From the NCBI GenBank assembly GCA_040221175.1, contig JAVJVK010000013.1:62001-126000 (forward strand): a stretch of DNA of 64,000 nt, given 5' to 3'. Every line of letters starts with the position of its first letter. The stretch's first letter is position 1. A program made the position numbers and the translations under genes. The notes beneath the pieces are model-generated. The model saw only the letters and a list, made by a program, of their open reading frames with translations, was not told the origin of the DNA and did not search any database. Shown in pieces: positions 1 to 7,507 of this stretch. Source of the stretch: Phycisphaerales bacterium. Lineage in GTDB: Bacteria > Planctomycetota > Phycisphaerae > Phycisphaerales > UBA1924.

Positions 1-235
1 CCACTTCCCGCACCGTCGCCACGAACCGGTCGAGGGTCAGCAGGCCCACGTCGGGCACGCCCGCCGCCGCGCTCGTGGCCGCTCCAGAGACGTACGCCGC
101 CTCGAAGCCGTGCCGGGCGACGGCGCGGGCGGTCAGGCCGCTGAAGGCCCCCGGAGCCATGACGCAGCCGCGTTCCATGGCAGACTTCAGGCGTTGGGCG
201 GGTGTTTGGACGGTATTTGTCAGCGTTTCAGGCAT
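1..235 (-). CDS. prpB: Methylisocitrate lyase / PEP mutase family protein (N-terminal fragment)
   Basis: Only the first 78 codons are in the window; the gene runs off the left edge. The protein opens MPETLTNTVQTPAQRLKSAM and then carries the family signature PGAFSGLTARAVARHGFEA, YVSGAATSA and GVPDVGLLTLD. This matches the first strands of the isocitrate lyase/PEP mutase TIM barrel and is closest to PrpB, which splits 2-methylisocitrate into pyruvate and succinate in propionate breakdown. The ATG at 235 was chosen because an in-frame leader typical of the family follows it; an internal ATG at 178 would shorten this. Other members of the superfamily, such as carboxyphosphonoenolpyruvate mutase-like enzymes, cannot be excluded because the catalytic KKCGH-type loop lies outside the window. 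Confidence 0.8.
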   Translation of the reverse strand, partial: MPETLTNTVQTPAQRLKSAMERGCVMAPGAFSGLTARAVARHGFEAAYVSGAATSAAAGVPDVGLLTLDRFVATVREV

Positions 236-282
236 CCTGACATCGTAGGAATGCGGCTTTTGCCGGCTGGCGCGATTTTTTC

Positions 283-307
283 GATTCAGGCCATATTGGA
301 CTGAATC
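283..307. promoter_or_regulatory. Inverted repeat between prpB and the divergent hypothetical gene
   Basis: Two perfect 7-bp arms, GATTCAG (283-289) and CTGAATC (301-307), flank an 11-base centre. The repeat lies between two divergently transcribed genes, about 50 bases upstream of the prpB start and about 60 upstream of the start at 365. That is a plausible place for an operator, but the regulator is unknown and no binding evidence exists. Confidence 0.3.
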
Positions 308-364
308 CGCGTTTGCGGACGGTCGATGGACCTTGCAAGAGGACACGCCAGACCGGAGCAAGCC

Positions 365-1468
365 ATGAGCCGAATCGAAGAAATCCGCCACGCCGACGAC
401 CAGTGCCAGGGTGCCTGCGACGGCTGCCAGTGCCAGGACGACGCCATCGCCGGACGCGTGGGCGTCACCGTCGAGGGGGAATCGGGCGACATCGAACCGG
501 GCGGCATCGAGCCGGAAGTCGACGCCCTGACCCGCGGGCTGCTGGGCAGCTTCTCGCGGTTCATCGAGTCGGGCGAAGACCAACCAACCGACGACGAGGC
601 CAGCAACGCGACGGCCAAGTCCAGCGCTTCCGATCACCATTCCGCCACCTCGGCGGGGTCTCCACGAGAGGAGCGGCCCGAAGGCGCGGCGCTCGACGAG
701 GCCCTGGGACGCGTGGAATCGGCGATGGCGGCGCTGGTCTCGGCCGTGCCGAGCCTTGAAGAACGTCTGGCGTGCGTCGAGACCACCATCGGCGCGGGCG
801 ACGGCGTGCCCGAGGGCGTCGACCGCGATGCCGTCGCGGGCAAGCTCAAGGACCAGCTCGCCCAGGTCGACCGCGAGTGCAAGCGGCTGGCCAGCGTGCC
901 CATCGAGCGCCTCGAGGCGCGCGTCGCCTCGGCCGAACGCTCGCTGGGCGGGTTCATCGAGCGGGCCGAGGCCGTGCTGGGTGCGTGCGAGCAGGAGCGC
1001 CACGCCGCCGAGGGCGTGGCCGACCGGCTGACCGAACTGGCAGCGGCGCTCGAGCCCTGGACCGAACTGCTCGACCTGCGCCAGACCGAAGACGGCATGC
1101 CCAGGCCGCTGGCGGCGCTGCTGCGCATCGCCGGGGCCGAGCTCTCGCGCGAGATGGCGGGCGTGCGCGGCAGCCTCGAGCGATTCGCCGGCGTGCTCGA
1201 CCTGACCGGCGCCGAGCTCGAGACCGAACAGACCGCCGACGCCGATGCGGGCGACGGCGTGCAGGAGGGAGACACCGTGACGCCTCAGGAACCGGGCGAG
1301 GACGATTCGCGCAAGCGGAGCCGTCGGAAGAATGGCAAGTCGCGGGCCGTGCGCGCCAAGGGTGCCGAGGCCGAGGCCCCGCGCCGCGGCGCCTCGGAGC
1401 GTAGATTGAGCGCCGAGGCGCGACTGCGGGCGCGCAGCAGGGCCGAGGGCCGCCCGCCGCGCCGCTAG
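365..1468 (+). CDS. Hypothetical acidic coiled-coil protein
   Basis: A 367-residue protein with no family I recognise. It begins MSRIEEIRHADD, has an early Cys cluster (CDGCQCQDD, about residues 18-26), then a long stretch rich in Glu, Ala, Arg and Leu (about residues 100-300) that reads as alpha-helical coiled coil. It ends in a strongly basic, low-complexity tail (KRSRRKNGKSR and repeated Arg/Ala). There is no signal peptide or membrane segment, so it is probably cytoplasmic. An open frame extends upstream to 326, but the ATG at 365 was preferred because translation from there starts with a normal polar N-terminus. It is followed by apaG on the same strand with a 32-base gap. Confidence 0.65.
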   Translation: MSRIEEIRHADDQCQGACDGCQCQDDAIAGRVGVTVEGESGDIEPGGIEPEVDALTRGLLGSFSRFIESGEDQPTDDEASNATAKSSASDHHSATSAGSPREERPEGAALDEALGRVESAMAALVSAVPSLEERLACVETTIGAGDGVPEGVDRDAVAGKLKDQLAQVDRECKRLASVPIERLEARVASAERSLGGFIERAEAVLGACEQERHAAEGVADRLTELAAALEPWTELLDLRQTEDGMPRPLAALLRIAGAELSREMAGVRGSLERFAGVLDLTGAELETEQTADADAGDGVQEGDTVTPQEPGEDDSRKRSRRKNGKSRAVRAKGAEAEAPRRGASERRLSAEARLRARSRAEGRPPRR

Positions 1469-1500
1469 CCCGCGGCCGAGAGGGCGCTAGGGTTCATGCG

Positions 1501-1977
1501 ATGGACCCGATGGCCTCGCACATGCCCAGCAGCGTCGAGCCCGGCCAACACGGCTCGGACACCACCACGCGCGTGCCCACGGCCGCAGGCGACGGCTGGG
1601 TGCGCATCCGCGTGCAGCCCGAGTACCTGCCCCAGCGCAGCGACCCGAGCCAGCCCATGCACGTCTTCGCCTACCGCGTGCTGGTCGAATACGACGGGCC
1701 CGCCGATGCCCCGGCCATCCAGCTGACCGACCGCGCCTGGCGCATCATCGACGCCCACGGCGTCGAGGAGATCGTCCAGGGCGAGGGCCTCGTCGGCCAG
1801 CAGCCCGTCCTGCGCCCCGGCGGCCACTTCGAGTACGCCAGCTACTGCCCGCTGCGTTCCAGCTGGGGCACGATGGAGGGCCGCTACGGCCTGGTCATCC
1901 TCGACGACGCGGGCGAGCCCGCCGGCCGCCACGAGGTCGAGGTCGATCGGTTCTATCTGGTCGCCGGCGAGGGCTGA
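1501..1977 (+). CDS. apaG: ApaG domain protein
   Basis: A 158-residue protein of the ApaG (DUF525) family, an immunoglobulin-like fold whose cellular role is unresolved. Conserved family elements are visible: VFAYRVLVEY, IQLTDRAWRIIDAHG, the glycine-rich motif VQGEGLVGQQPVLRPGG, YASYCPLRSSWGTMEGRY, and the terminal strand VEVDRFYLV. The N-terminus is about 30 residues longer than typical ApaG (about 125 residues), so translation may start later. Its TGA stop (1975-1977) directly abuts the TCA that encodes the kynureninase stop on the other strand (1978-1980), leaving no spacer between the two convergent genes. Confidence 0.88.
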   Translation: MDPMASHMPSSVEPGQHGSDTTTRVPTAAGDGWVRIRVQPEYLPQRSDPSQPMHVFAYRVLVEYDGPADAPAIQLTDRAWRIIDAHGVEEIVQGEGLVGQQPVLRPGGHFEYASYCPLRSSWGTMEGRYGLVILDDAGEPAGRHEVEVDRFYLVAGEG

Positions 1978-3249
1978 TCAGGCGCCGGCCGGCGTCGCCA
2001 CGCGGGCGATGGTCGTCGCCGCGCGGGCGACGTCCTCGAACGTGTTGTAGAGCGGCACGGGCGCAAGCCGGATCACGTCCGGCTCGCGGAAGTCGGCCAC
2101 CACGCCGTGCTCTTGCAACGCGTCGCGCACGTCGCGGGCGTGCTCGCCGAAGCCGATCGAGAGCTGGCAGCCGCGCTGGGCCGGATCGCTGGGCGTGATG
2201 ATGCGAGCCGCGGGCGCGATGGCGGTGATCGAGCGCTCCAGGAAGCCGGTGAGCTGCAGGCTCTTCTCGCGCAGGGCGGCCATGCCCACGCGGTCGAAGA
2301 TCTCCAGCGACGCGGCGAGCGGCGCCATGGCGAGGATGGGCGGGTTGCACAGCTGCCAGCCATCCGCCCCCGCGCGCGGCACGAAGCCCGATTCCATCTT
2401 GAAGCGCGTCGCGGGGTCGTTGCCCCACCAGCCGGCCAGCCGGGGGATGTCGAAGTTCTGCGCGTGCCGCTCGTGCACGAAGCAGCCGGCGATGGCCCCC
2501 GGTCCGGCGTTGCAGTACTTGTAGCTGCACCACACGGCGAAGTCGGCCCCGGTGTCGTGGAGCTGCAGCGGCACGTTGCCCGCCGCGTGGGCGCAGTCCC
2601 AGCCGACCCTCGCACCAACTCGATGCCCCGCCTCGGTGATGGCCGGCATGTCGAACCACTGGCCCGTGCGGTACTGCACGCCCGCGAGCATCACCAGCGC
2701 GAGCGTGTCGCCGGCCTCTTCGATCGCGCCGACGATATCGTCGGTCCGCAGCGTGTCCTCCCCGCTGCGCGGCGTGAGGCGGATCATGTTCGCCTTGGCA
2801 TCAAGCCCGCGGTGGTTGATGTGGCTCTCCACCGCGTAGTCGTCGCTGGGGAAGAGCGCGTCCTCCACCATGATCCTGGTGCGGCTGCCTTCGGGCTGGT
2901 AGAAGCTGGCCAGCATCAGGTGCAGGTTGGCCGTCAGGCCGTTCATCATGACGACCTCGCCGGGCTTCGCGCCGACCAAACGCGCGCCGGTCTCGCGGAA
3001 GCGTTCGTGGTAGCTGAACCAGGGGTTCTGGCCCTTGGTGTGCGCATCGACGCCCAGCGTCGCCCAGTCGTCCAGTTCCTGCGTGACGGCGTCGCGGGCC
3101 GCGTGCGGCATCAGGCCCAGCGAGTTGCCGGTGAAGTAGGCGACCTCGTTGCCCGCGTCGTCTTTCGGAATCGCGAACAACGCGCGCTCGCCCTTCAAGG
3201 GGTCCGCCGCGTCGAGCCTCTTGGCTTCCTCGAACAGCTTCTCGCTCAT
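1978..3249 (-). CDS. kynU: Kynureninase
   Basis: A 423-residue PLP-dependent fold-type I enzyme that cleaves kynurenine or 3-hydroxykynurenine to (3-hydroxy)anthranilate and alanine. Diagnostic stretches are FTGNSLGLMP near residue 40, the cofactor-binding DCAHAAGNVPL, the WCSYKYCNAGPG motif containing the Schiff-base lysine, LAGWWGNDP, and the C-terminal VIRLAPVPLYNTFEDV. Length is normal for the family. Its ATG (3249) overlaps the stop of the upstream ACMSD gene by four bases (ATGA), which implies translational coupling in a two-gene operon. Confidence 0.95.
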   Translation of the reverse strand: MSEKLFEEAKRLDAADPLKGERALFAIPKDDAGNEVAYFTGNSLGLMPHAARDAVTQELDDWATLGVDAHTKGQNPWFSYHERFRETGARLVGAKPGEVVMMNGLTANLHLMLASFYQPEGSRTRIMVEDALFPSDDYAVESHINHRGLDAKANMIRLTPRSGEDTLRTDDIVGAIEEAGDTLALVMLAGVQYRTGQWFDMPAITEAGHRVGARVGWDCAHAAGNVPLQLHDTGADFAVWCSYKYCNAGPGAIAGCFVHERHAQNFDIPRLAGWWGNDPATRFKMESGFVPRAGADGWQLCNPPILAMAPLAASLEIFDRVGMAALREKSLQLTGFLERSITAIAPAARIITPSDPAQRGCQLSIGFGEHARDVRDALQEHGVVADFREPDVIRLAPVPLYNTFEDVARAATTIARVATPAGA

Positions 3250-4379
3250 TTCCCCGTCTCCGCGGGAAAGGTCGCCGGCCGCTCGCGCGCCGCCTTGCGC
3301 TCTTCCACCAACCCGGGAAACCGCGACTCGTCCATGCCCAGGAACTCGAGCGCCGAGCCGCTGAGGAGCTGTCTTTTCGTCTTGTCGGTCAGGTCGTACA
3401 TCGAATCGATCATGGCTCCGGGTTTCGCTTCGCCCAGCGGGAACGGATAGTCGCTGCCCAGCGCCACGCGCCGCTCGTCCATCATGGCGACGAGGTACCG
3501 CAGGGCGTTGCGGCTATACACCGCCGAATCGACCCAGAACCGGGCCGGCTGGCCGTAATCAGCAAGATAGCTCCACGGGTTCTGCGCACAGTCGACCGCC
3601 ACGATGTCCGGCCGGCTGTTGTACCCGTGCTCGATGCGCCCGATCGTGTAGGGGAACGAGCCGCCGCCGTGCGCGAAGCACACCCGCAGGTCGGGCAGCC
3701 GGTCGAACACGCCGCCGAAGATCATCGCGCACACCGCCCGCGCCGTCTCGGCGGGCATGCCAACCAGCCACGGCAGCCAGTACTTGCCCATCTGGTCGCG
3801 GCCCATCATGTCCCACGGGTGCACCAGAATCGCCGCCCCCAGGTCCTGGCACGCGGCGAACACGTCCAGCAGCGCCGGTTCCCACAGGTTCCAGTCGGGT
3901 GCGCCGGGACGCTCGATATGGCTGCCGATCTGGATGCCCGCCATGCCCAGGTCCTTCATGCACCGCTCGAGCTCTTGAATAGCAAGCTTGGGGTCCTGCA
4001 TCGGCAGCGTGCCCAGGGCGATGAAGCGGTCCGGGTGCGCCCGGCAGCGCTCGGCCAGGTCGTCGTTGAGGTACCTGGAGACTTCGAGCGCATCCTCGGC
4101 CTTGGCCCAATACCCGAACATGACCGGCACCGTCGAGACCACCTGCACCTGCACGTTGTGCAGCTCCATGTCCTTCAGGCGGGGCTCGGCGTGCAGGCAG
4201 TTGGGCTTGACGTCGCGGAAGAACTTACCGTCGATGGTCATGCGGGCCCCGCCGGCGAATTGGCCGGGGTCGTCCTGGGCGATCGGCGTCAGGTTCACCC
4301 ACCCCCCATACCCGAACTTGGCGGCGTAATCGGGGATGGTCGCGGGCAGCATGTGCGTGTGCAGGTCGATCTTGAACAT
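3246..4379 (-). CDS. 2-amino-3-carboxymuconate-6-semialdehyde decarboxylase (ACMSD)
   Basis: A 377-residue amidohydrolase-superfamily decarboxylase, first gene of the operon with kynU. It converts 2-amino-3-carboxymuconate semialdehyde to 2-aminomuconate semialdehyde and so diverts the kynurenine pathway away from quinolinate. The metal-site HTHMLP motif is at residues 7-12. It is followed by ACMSD-specific stretches: VVSTVPVMFGYWAKAEDAL, ALGTLPMQDPKLAIQELERC, VHPWDMMGRDQM, YWLPWLVGMPAETA, CFAHGGGSFPYTIGRIEHG and the final Asp in LGSDYPFPLGE. The start was set at 4379 (MFKIDLHTH); the open frame upstream is low-complexity and not conserved. No 3-hydroxyanthranilate dioxygenase lies beside it. 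Confidence 0.93.
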   Translation of the reverse strand: MFKIDLHTHMLPATIPDYAAKFGYGGWVNLTPIAQDDPGQFAGGARMTIDGKFFRDVKPNCLHAEPRLKDMELHNVQVQVVSTVPVMFGYWAKAEDALEVSRYLNDDLAERCRAHPDRFIALGTLPMQDPKLAIQELERCMKDLGMAGIQIGSHIERPGAPDWNLWEPALLDVFAACQDLGAAILVHPWDMMGRDQMGKYWLPWLVGMPAETARAVCAMIFGGVFDRLPDLRVCFAHGGGSFPYTIGRIEHGYNSRPDIVAVDCAQNPWSYLADYGQPARFWVDSAVYSRNALRYLVAMMDERRVALGSDYPFPLGEAKPGAMIDSMYDLTDKTKRQLLSGSALEFLGMDESRFPGLVEERKAARERPATFPAETGK

Positions 4380-4548
4380 GGGGGGGATGGTATGGGGGGC
4401 CGAAGGCACCAAGGCACGCAGGGGGAAAGAGACGGAGAGACGGAGCGACGAAGCGGGGAGGGAGCCGCTCGCCAGCGAGCCCCTCCCGCGAGGGATGGGA
4501 TGGACGCCGAGAACACGGGCCGGACGCCGGCCACCGGGCGTTTGCGGA

Positions 4549-4611
4549 CCCTCGCCGGAGCCCGCGGGGAGCGACCCGAGGTCCGCCGGGAAGCCACAGG
4601 GCGCCGCCCGA
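4549..4611. repeat. Degenerate 21-bp repeat units (3)
   Basis: Three consecutive 21-base blocks at 4549, 4570 and 4591 resemble the units of the 21-bp array at 9070-9300. The middle block (AGCGACCCGAGGTCCGCCGGG split at 4570-4590) matches the unit at 9133-9153 at about 17 of 21 positions, and the next block begins AAGCCACAGGGCGCC like the unit at 9154. They look like eroded copies of one repeat family. Confidence 0.45.
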
Positions 4612-4856
4612 GTCCTCGTCGGGCTTGGGCAAGAGATCGGCGCCTCCCCCGGAGTTGCCGCCTGCCGCGTCGCCCACCTACCGCTGGTGTTCGCGTTGTC
4701 CACCGCGTTCTTGTTCGTGCCATTCCGGCGTGGAGCAAGTTTCCGCTGGCCACGCTCATCACGATCGGCCGCTTGCTGGCCAGCTATGCGCTGTTTGTGC
4801 GGTACACGTTCATCGCCGGCTGCTCAACGCAAACCACGAGCGGCGCAGTGCGGACG

Positions 4857-4888
4857 CCACTCGGCACGCTCGTCGGCGTGCCGAGTGG
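4857..4888 (-). terminator. Strong 13-bp hairpin downstream of the PEP-CTERM gene
   Basis: A perfect inverted repeat: CCACTCGGCACGC (4857-4869), a six-base loop, and GCGTGCCGAGTGG (4876-4888). It lies 30 bases past the stop of the minus-strand gene at 4919. No T-run follows on that strand, so it could be a transcript-stabilising hairpin or a dispersed palindrome rather than a classic Rho-independent terminator. Confidence 0.45.
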
Positions 4889-4918
4889 CTCGGGGGGGTG
4901 ACGACCAGATACACGGTT

Positions 4919-5575
4919 TTACCGCGGGCGCCTGCGACGCACGGCCATCGTGCCCGCCGCCACGGCCAGCAGCCCCAGCGAGGCCGGCGCGGGGATGATG
5001 CGGATCTCGCCCATGCCCTCCATCAGCAGGGCGGTGGAAATCTGCCGCGACGAGGAGCCACTCGCGGACGTGTAGACCCAGAAGCCTTTGGGGCCCGGGT
5101 CGGTAATGGTCTCCAGCGGCATGATGCGATCGGTGCTGAAGTCGGTGGCGGTGTAGTCGATGGTCCAGACGACGGCCGGGTTGCTCGAATCGCCCACGGT
5201 GCCCCCGCCCGGCAGGGGCAAGTGAAGCTGGCCGGGCAGCACGCCCATGGCCCCGGTCGTCGTCAGCACGCCGTCGGACGTGCCCGAGAAGTCAAAGGGC
5301 GTGAGAAGGCCGTTGGCCGTCCAGTTGACCCCGGCGATGCCCGGGCCCAGCGGGTCGGTGCCCACCAGGTCGAACAGGCCGCTGGCGAAGGCGAAGTCGA
5401 CGGTGTCGTCGAACTTGGCGCTCACCGTGATGGTGGTCGACTGGGGAAAGCCGCTGCCAAGGGGGCCCAGCGTGGGATCGCCGACGCTGATCTCCCAGCC
5501 GTAGAGCTGGCCGAAGGCCATGGGCGTGGCGGTGGCGAGGGCGAGCAGGGTCGTGATGCGTGTGATTCGTTGCAT
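4919..5575 (-). CDS. Secreted PEP-CTERM-like protein
   Basis: A 218-residue exported protein. It has an N-terminal signal peptide (MQRITRITTLLALATATPMAFG, cleavage expected near residues 22-23), a beta-rich body of about 165 residues with no recognised enzyme motif, and a C-terminal sorting tail: IPAPASLGLLAVAAGT, then VRRRRPR. That proline motif, transmembrane stretch and Arg cluster is the PEP-CTERM layout as seen in Phycisphaerae, which exosortase recognises to anchor or process surface proteins. The start at 5575 is supported by AGGAG eight bases upstream; a TTG six bases earlier is a weaker option. No exosortase gene lies in the window. The body could be a structural matrix or surface component. 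Confidence 0.8.
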   Translation of the reverse strand: MQRITRITTLLALATATPMAFGQLYGWEISVGDPTLGPLGSGFPQSTTITVSAKFDDTVDFAFASGLFDLVGTDPLGPGIAGVNWTANGLLTPFDFSGTSDGVLTTTGAMGVLPGQLHLPLPGGGTVGDSSNPAVVWTIDYTATDFSTDRIMPLETITDPGPKGFWVYTSASGSSSRQISTALLMEGMGEIRIIPAPASLGLLAVAAGTMAVRRRRPR

Positions 5576-5605
5576 GTTCAAGTCTCCTTCTGTCGTGTCA
5601 GCGGC

Positions 5606-7120
5606 TTACGGGCACCCGGCGTCGAACGCGTTGAGGAAGCACAGGAAGTCCAGGAAGTCCAGCTGGCCATCGCCGTCGCAGTCGGCCGCCGGATCGCCCG
5701 CGTCGAACTGGTTGAGGAAGCACAGGAAGTCCAGGAAGTCCAACTGGCCGTCGCCGTCGCAGTCGGCCACGCAGTCGATGGCGAACGACTCGCTGAGGAT
5801 GGTCATCTGGTCGACGCCCCTGGCGCGCATGCTGAAGCTCTCGAGACCCTCGAAGGGCACGGTGGCATCAGAGGCCAGGATGCGGACCTCGTCGGCGCGG
5901 TAGGGCGGGCCGACGATGGGCGAGATGAGCGTCTCGTCGAAGCGCCAGATGAAGCAGGGGAAGGGCGGGAAGGGGGGCAGGGGCAGCGAGGGCTGCTTGC
6001 CGCAGCCATGCACGACGATCTCGTCCATCACGATCACGCGGTCGCCGGCGGGCACCTCGCGGCGGTCGACCACGACGCCGTCCAGCAGGCCGATGAGCGT
6101 GGCCGTCTGGGCGCCGATGTCGCGGAACTCGGCGGTGACCACGCCGTTGTTGATGCTCGAGCTGCCCAGCGCGACCAGGTCGCCGCCCGGCAGGCGGCCG
6201 GTGGCCTCGAGCAGCAGGCCCTGGTCGGGCCCGCGCAGCGGGAGGGCGACCATCTCGACGTCGAAGCCCTCGCGGGGGCCGGTCTGTTCGAGCCAGCTCA
6301 TGCTGACGCCGTCCAGACCGCTCGAGCCGATGTTGGCGATGGTGAGCTGGCCGCCGCGGGCGTCGAAGAGCGCCTCGCCCAGCACGCGGTGCTCGAAGTC
6401 GAACATGCCCAGGGCCTCGTCCAGCAGCTCGAACTGCCCGTATCCGGCGCTCCGCATCTCGGTGCTCGAGAGCATGCCCACGTCGGCCCGCATGCCTTCG
6501 GTGGCGATGATGACCCGGTCGGCCTGCACGGGCCGGCCGCCGAGCAGCGTGAGCTCGGCCGGCGTGGGGAAGCCGATGATGGCCCAGATCTCCGGCTCCA
6601 TCTGCCAGACCGGGTCGATGATGCAGCCTTCCAGCCGGGGGATGTCGACGATGACCAGCTCCGGGTCCAGGTCGGCCACGAAGGTCTCGCTGACGGTCTG
6701 GCCACCCAATTGGGCGACCAGCCGCAGGCCGTCGGGCCGCAGGCGCGTGGCGTCGACGCTGACCTGCGACGCGCCGCCGCGCGCCGTCGAGCGCAGCGAC
6801 CACACGGGCGAGCCCGTCTGGCCGTCGACCTCGCCGAAGGCGGTGGTCTCGAGGAACGCGCCCTCGGGGAGCGTTGACAGGGGCGGGGGCTCGAAGGTGA
6901 CCACGTGGAAGCCCGCCTCCCCCAGGCCGACGCGGACCCCGTCCTGGCCGCTCGAGCCGATGCCGGCGACGAGCAGCCCGTCGGCCGTGGGCCGCAGCAC
7001 GGCGTCGCCCACGGCCTCGTGGGCGAGGCCGAAGGCCGAGAGCGGCTGGGCGTGGGCGAGGCTCGCCCCCAGCGCGAGCGTCGCGGCGGCGGTCATGGTG
7101 CGTGCGTTTCGCAAATGCAT
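5606..7120 (-). CDS. Secreted protein with C-terminal GC-type dockerin pair
   Basis: A 504-residue exported protein of unknown role. It opens with a signal peptide (MHLRNARTMTAAATLALGAS, cleaved near AHA-QP). The beta-rich body repeats an 'IGSSGLDGV'/'GIGSSGQDGV' motif at about residues 53-60 and 268-275, which hints at an internal duplication. The last about 55 residues are two Ca-binding-type dockerin repeats, each with DCDGDGQLDFLDFLCFLN and FDAG, ending GCP. This copy is unusual in having CFLN where the window's other dockerins have AFQN. The two repeats are nearly identical at DNA level (about 72-bp tandem duplication, 5606-5770). It lies 30 bases upstream of the PEP-CTERM gene, so the two may be cotranscribed. 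Confidence 0.85.
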   Translation of the reverse strand: MHLRNARTMTAAATLALGASLAHAQPLSAFGLAHEAVGDAVLRPTADGLLVAGIGSSGQDGVRVGLGEAGFHVVTFEPPPLSTLPEGAFLETTAFGEVDGQTGSPVWSLRSTARGGASQVSVDATRLRPDGLRLVAQLGGQTVSETFVADLDPELVIVDIPRLEGCIIDPVWQMEPEIWAIIGFPTPAELTLLGGRPVQADRVIIATEGMRADVGMLSSTEMRSAGYGQFELLDEALGMFDFEHRVLGEALFDARGGQLTIANIGSSGLDGVSMSWLEQTGPREGFDVEMVALPLRGPDQGLLLEATGRLPGGDLVALGSSSINNGVVTAEFRDIGAQTATLIGLLDGVVVDRREVPAGDRVIVMDEIVVHGCGKQPSLPLPPFPPFPCFIWRFDETLISPIVGPPYRADEVRILASDATVPFEGLESFSMRARGVDQMTILSESFAIDCVADCDGDGQLDFLDFLCFLNQFDAGDPAADCDGDGQLDFLDFLCFLNAFDAGCP

Positions 7121-7507
7121 AACTTCACTCCTGCTTTGATCCGGTGACGGTCACGTCCCGCTCGCGGCATGCGACACCGTGTCGCGCCGTGCGGGCCGGT
7201 TCCGGGGGAGAGCCGAGGCACGAAACGTTCGTTTGACGTTCAAGAATGCACGAGCCCCATACGAAGAACACCGGGGCCAATGAACGACAGCGTAAAGTGC
7301 GCGGCGTACTCACGCCCATATGCGACCGCGCGCGTCATTTTGACGGCATGGCGCTTGCACGCTGGGGTGTTCTGCGGAGAGAGAAGTACGCAGGCCGAAG
7401 CGGCGGCGCCGCACGCGGCCTGCCCGCCAGACTGCAACACAGAAAAAGACCGGCGCGTGGCCGGTCGGTGGGTCAGGCTGTGGGCCGAGCGCGCGTGCCC
7501 GGGCGCT
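7121..7507. other. Gene-free stretch between two GC-dockerin genes
   Basis: About 390 bases. At the right end it carries the terminator of the upstream dockerin gene (7441-7466). The left half must contain the promoter and ribosome site of the gene starting at 7120. A short perfect palindrome GCGACACCGTGTCGC lies at about 7168-7182. Short open frames cross the region but none looks real. Confidence 0.5.
7441..7466 (-). terminator. Rho-independent terminator of the GC-dockerin gene at 7508-8881
   Basis: On the minus strand, GACCGGC, a five-base loop and GCCGGTC form a 7-bp stem (7448-7466) followed by TTTTTCT. It lies about 40 bases beyond the stop codon at 7508. Confidence 0.75.

Larger units (their letters stand above)
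4380..4918. other. Gene-free stretch with repeat remnants
   Basis: About 540 bases between the ACMSD start and the PEP-CTERM gene's stop. Long frames cross it but none has a credible start or family. It holds a purine-rich segment (GGCACCAAGGCACGCAGGGG, around 4404), degenerate copies of the 21-bp repeat also found at 9070-9300 (about 4549-4611), and a strong 13-bp hairpin (4857-4888). The promoter of the ACMSD-kynU operon should lie near 4380-4480; I could not pick out convincing -35/-10 boxes. Confidence 0.6.

Noticed and set aside
4625-6877. A 750-codon plus-strand open frame
   Set aside because: It is antisense to the PEP-CTERM and first dockerin genes, both supported by signal peptides and C-terminal sorting motifs.
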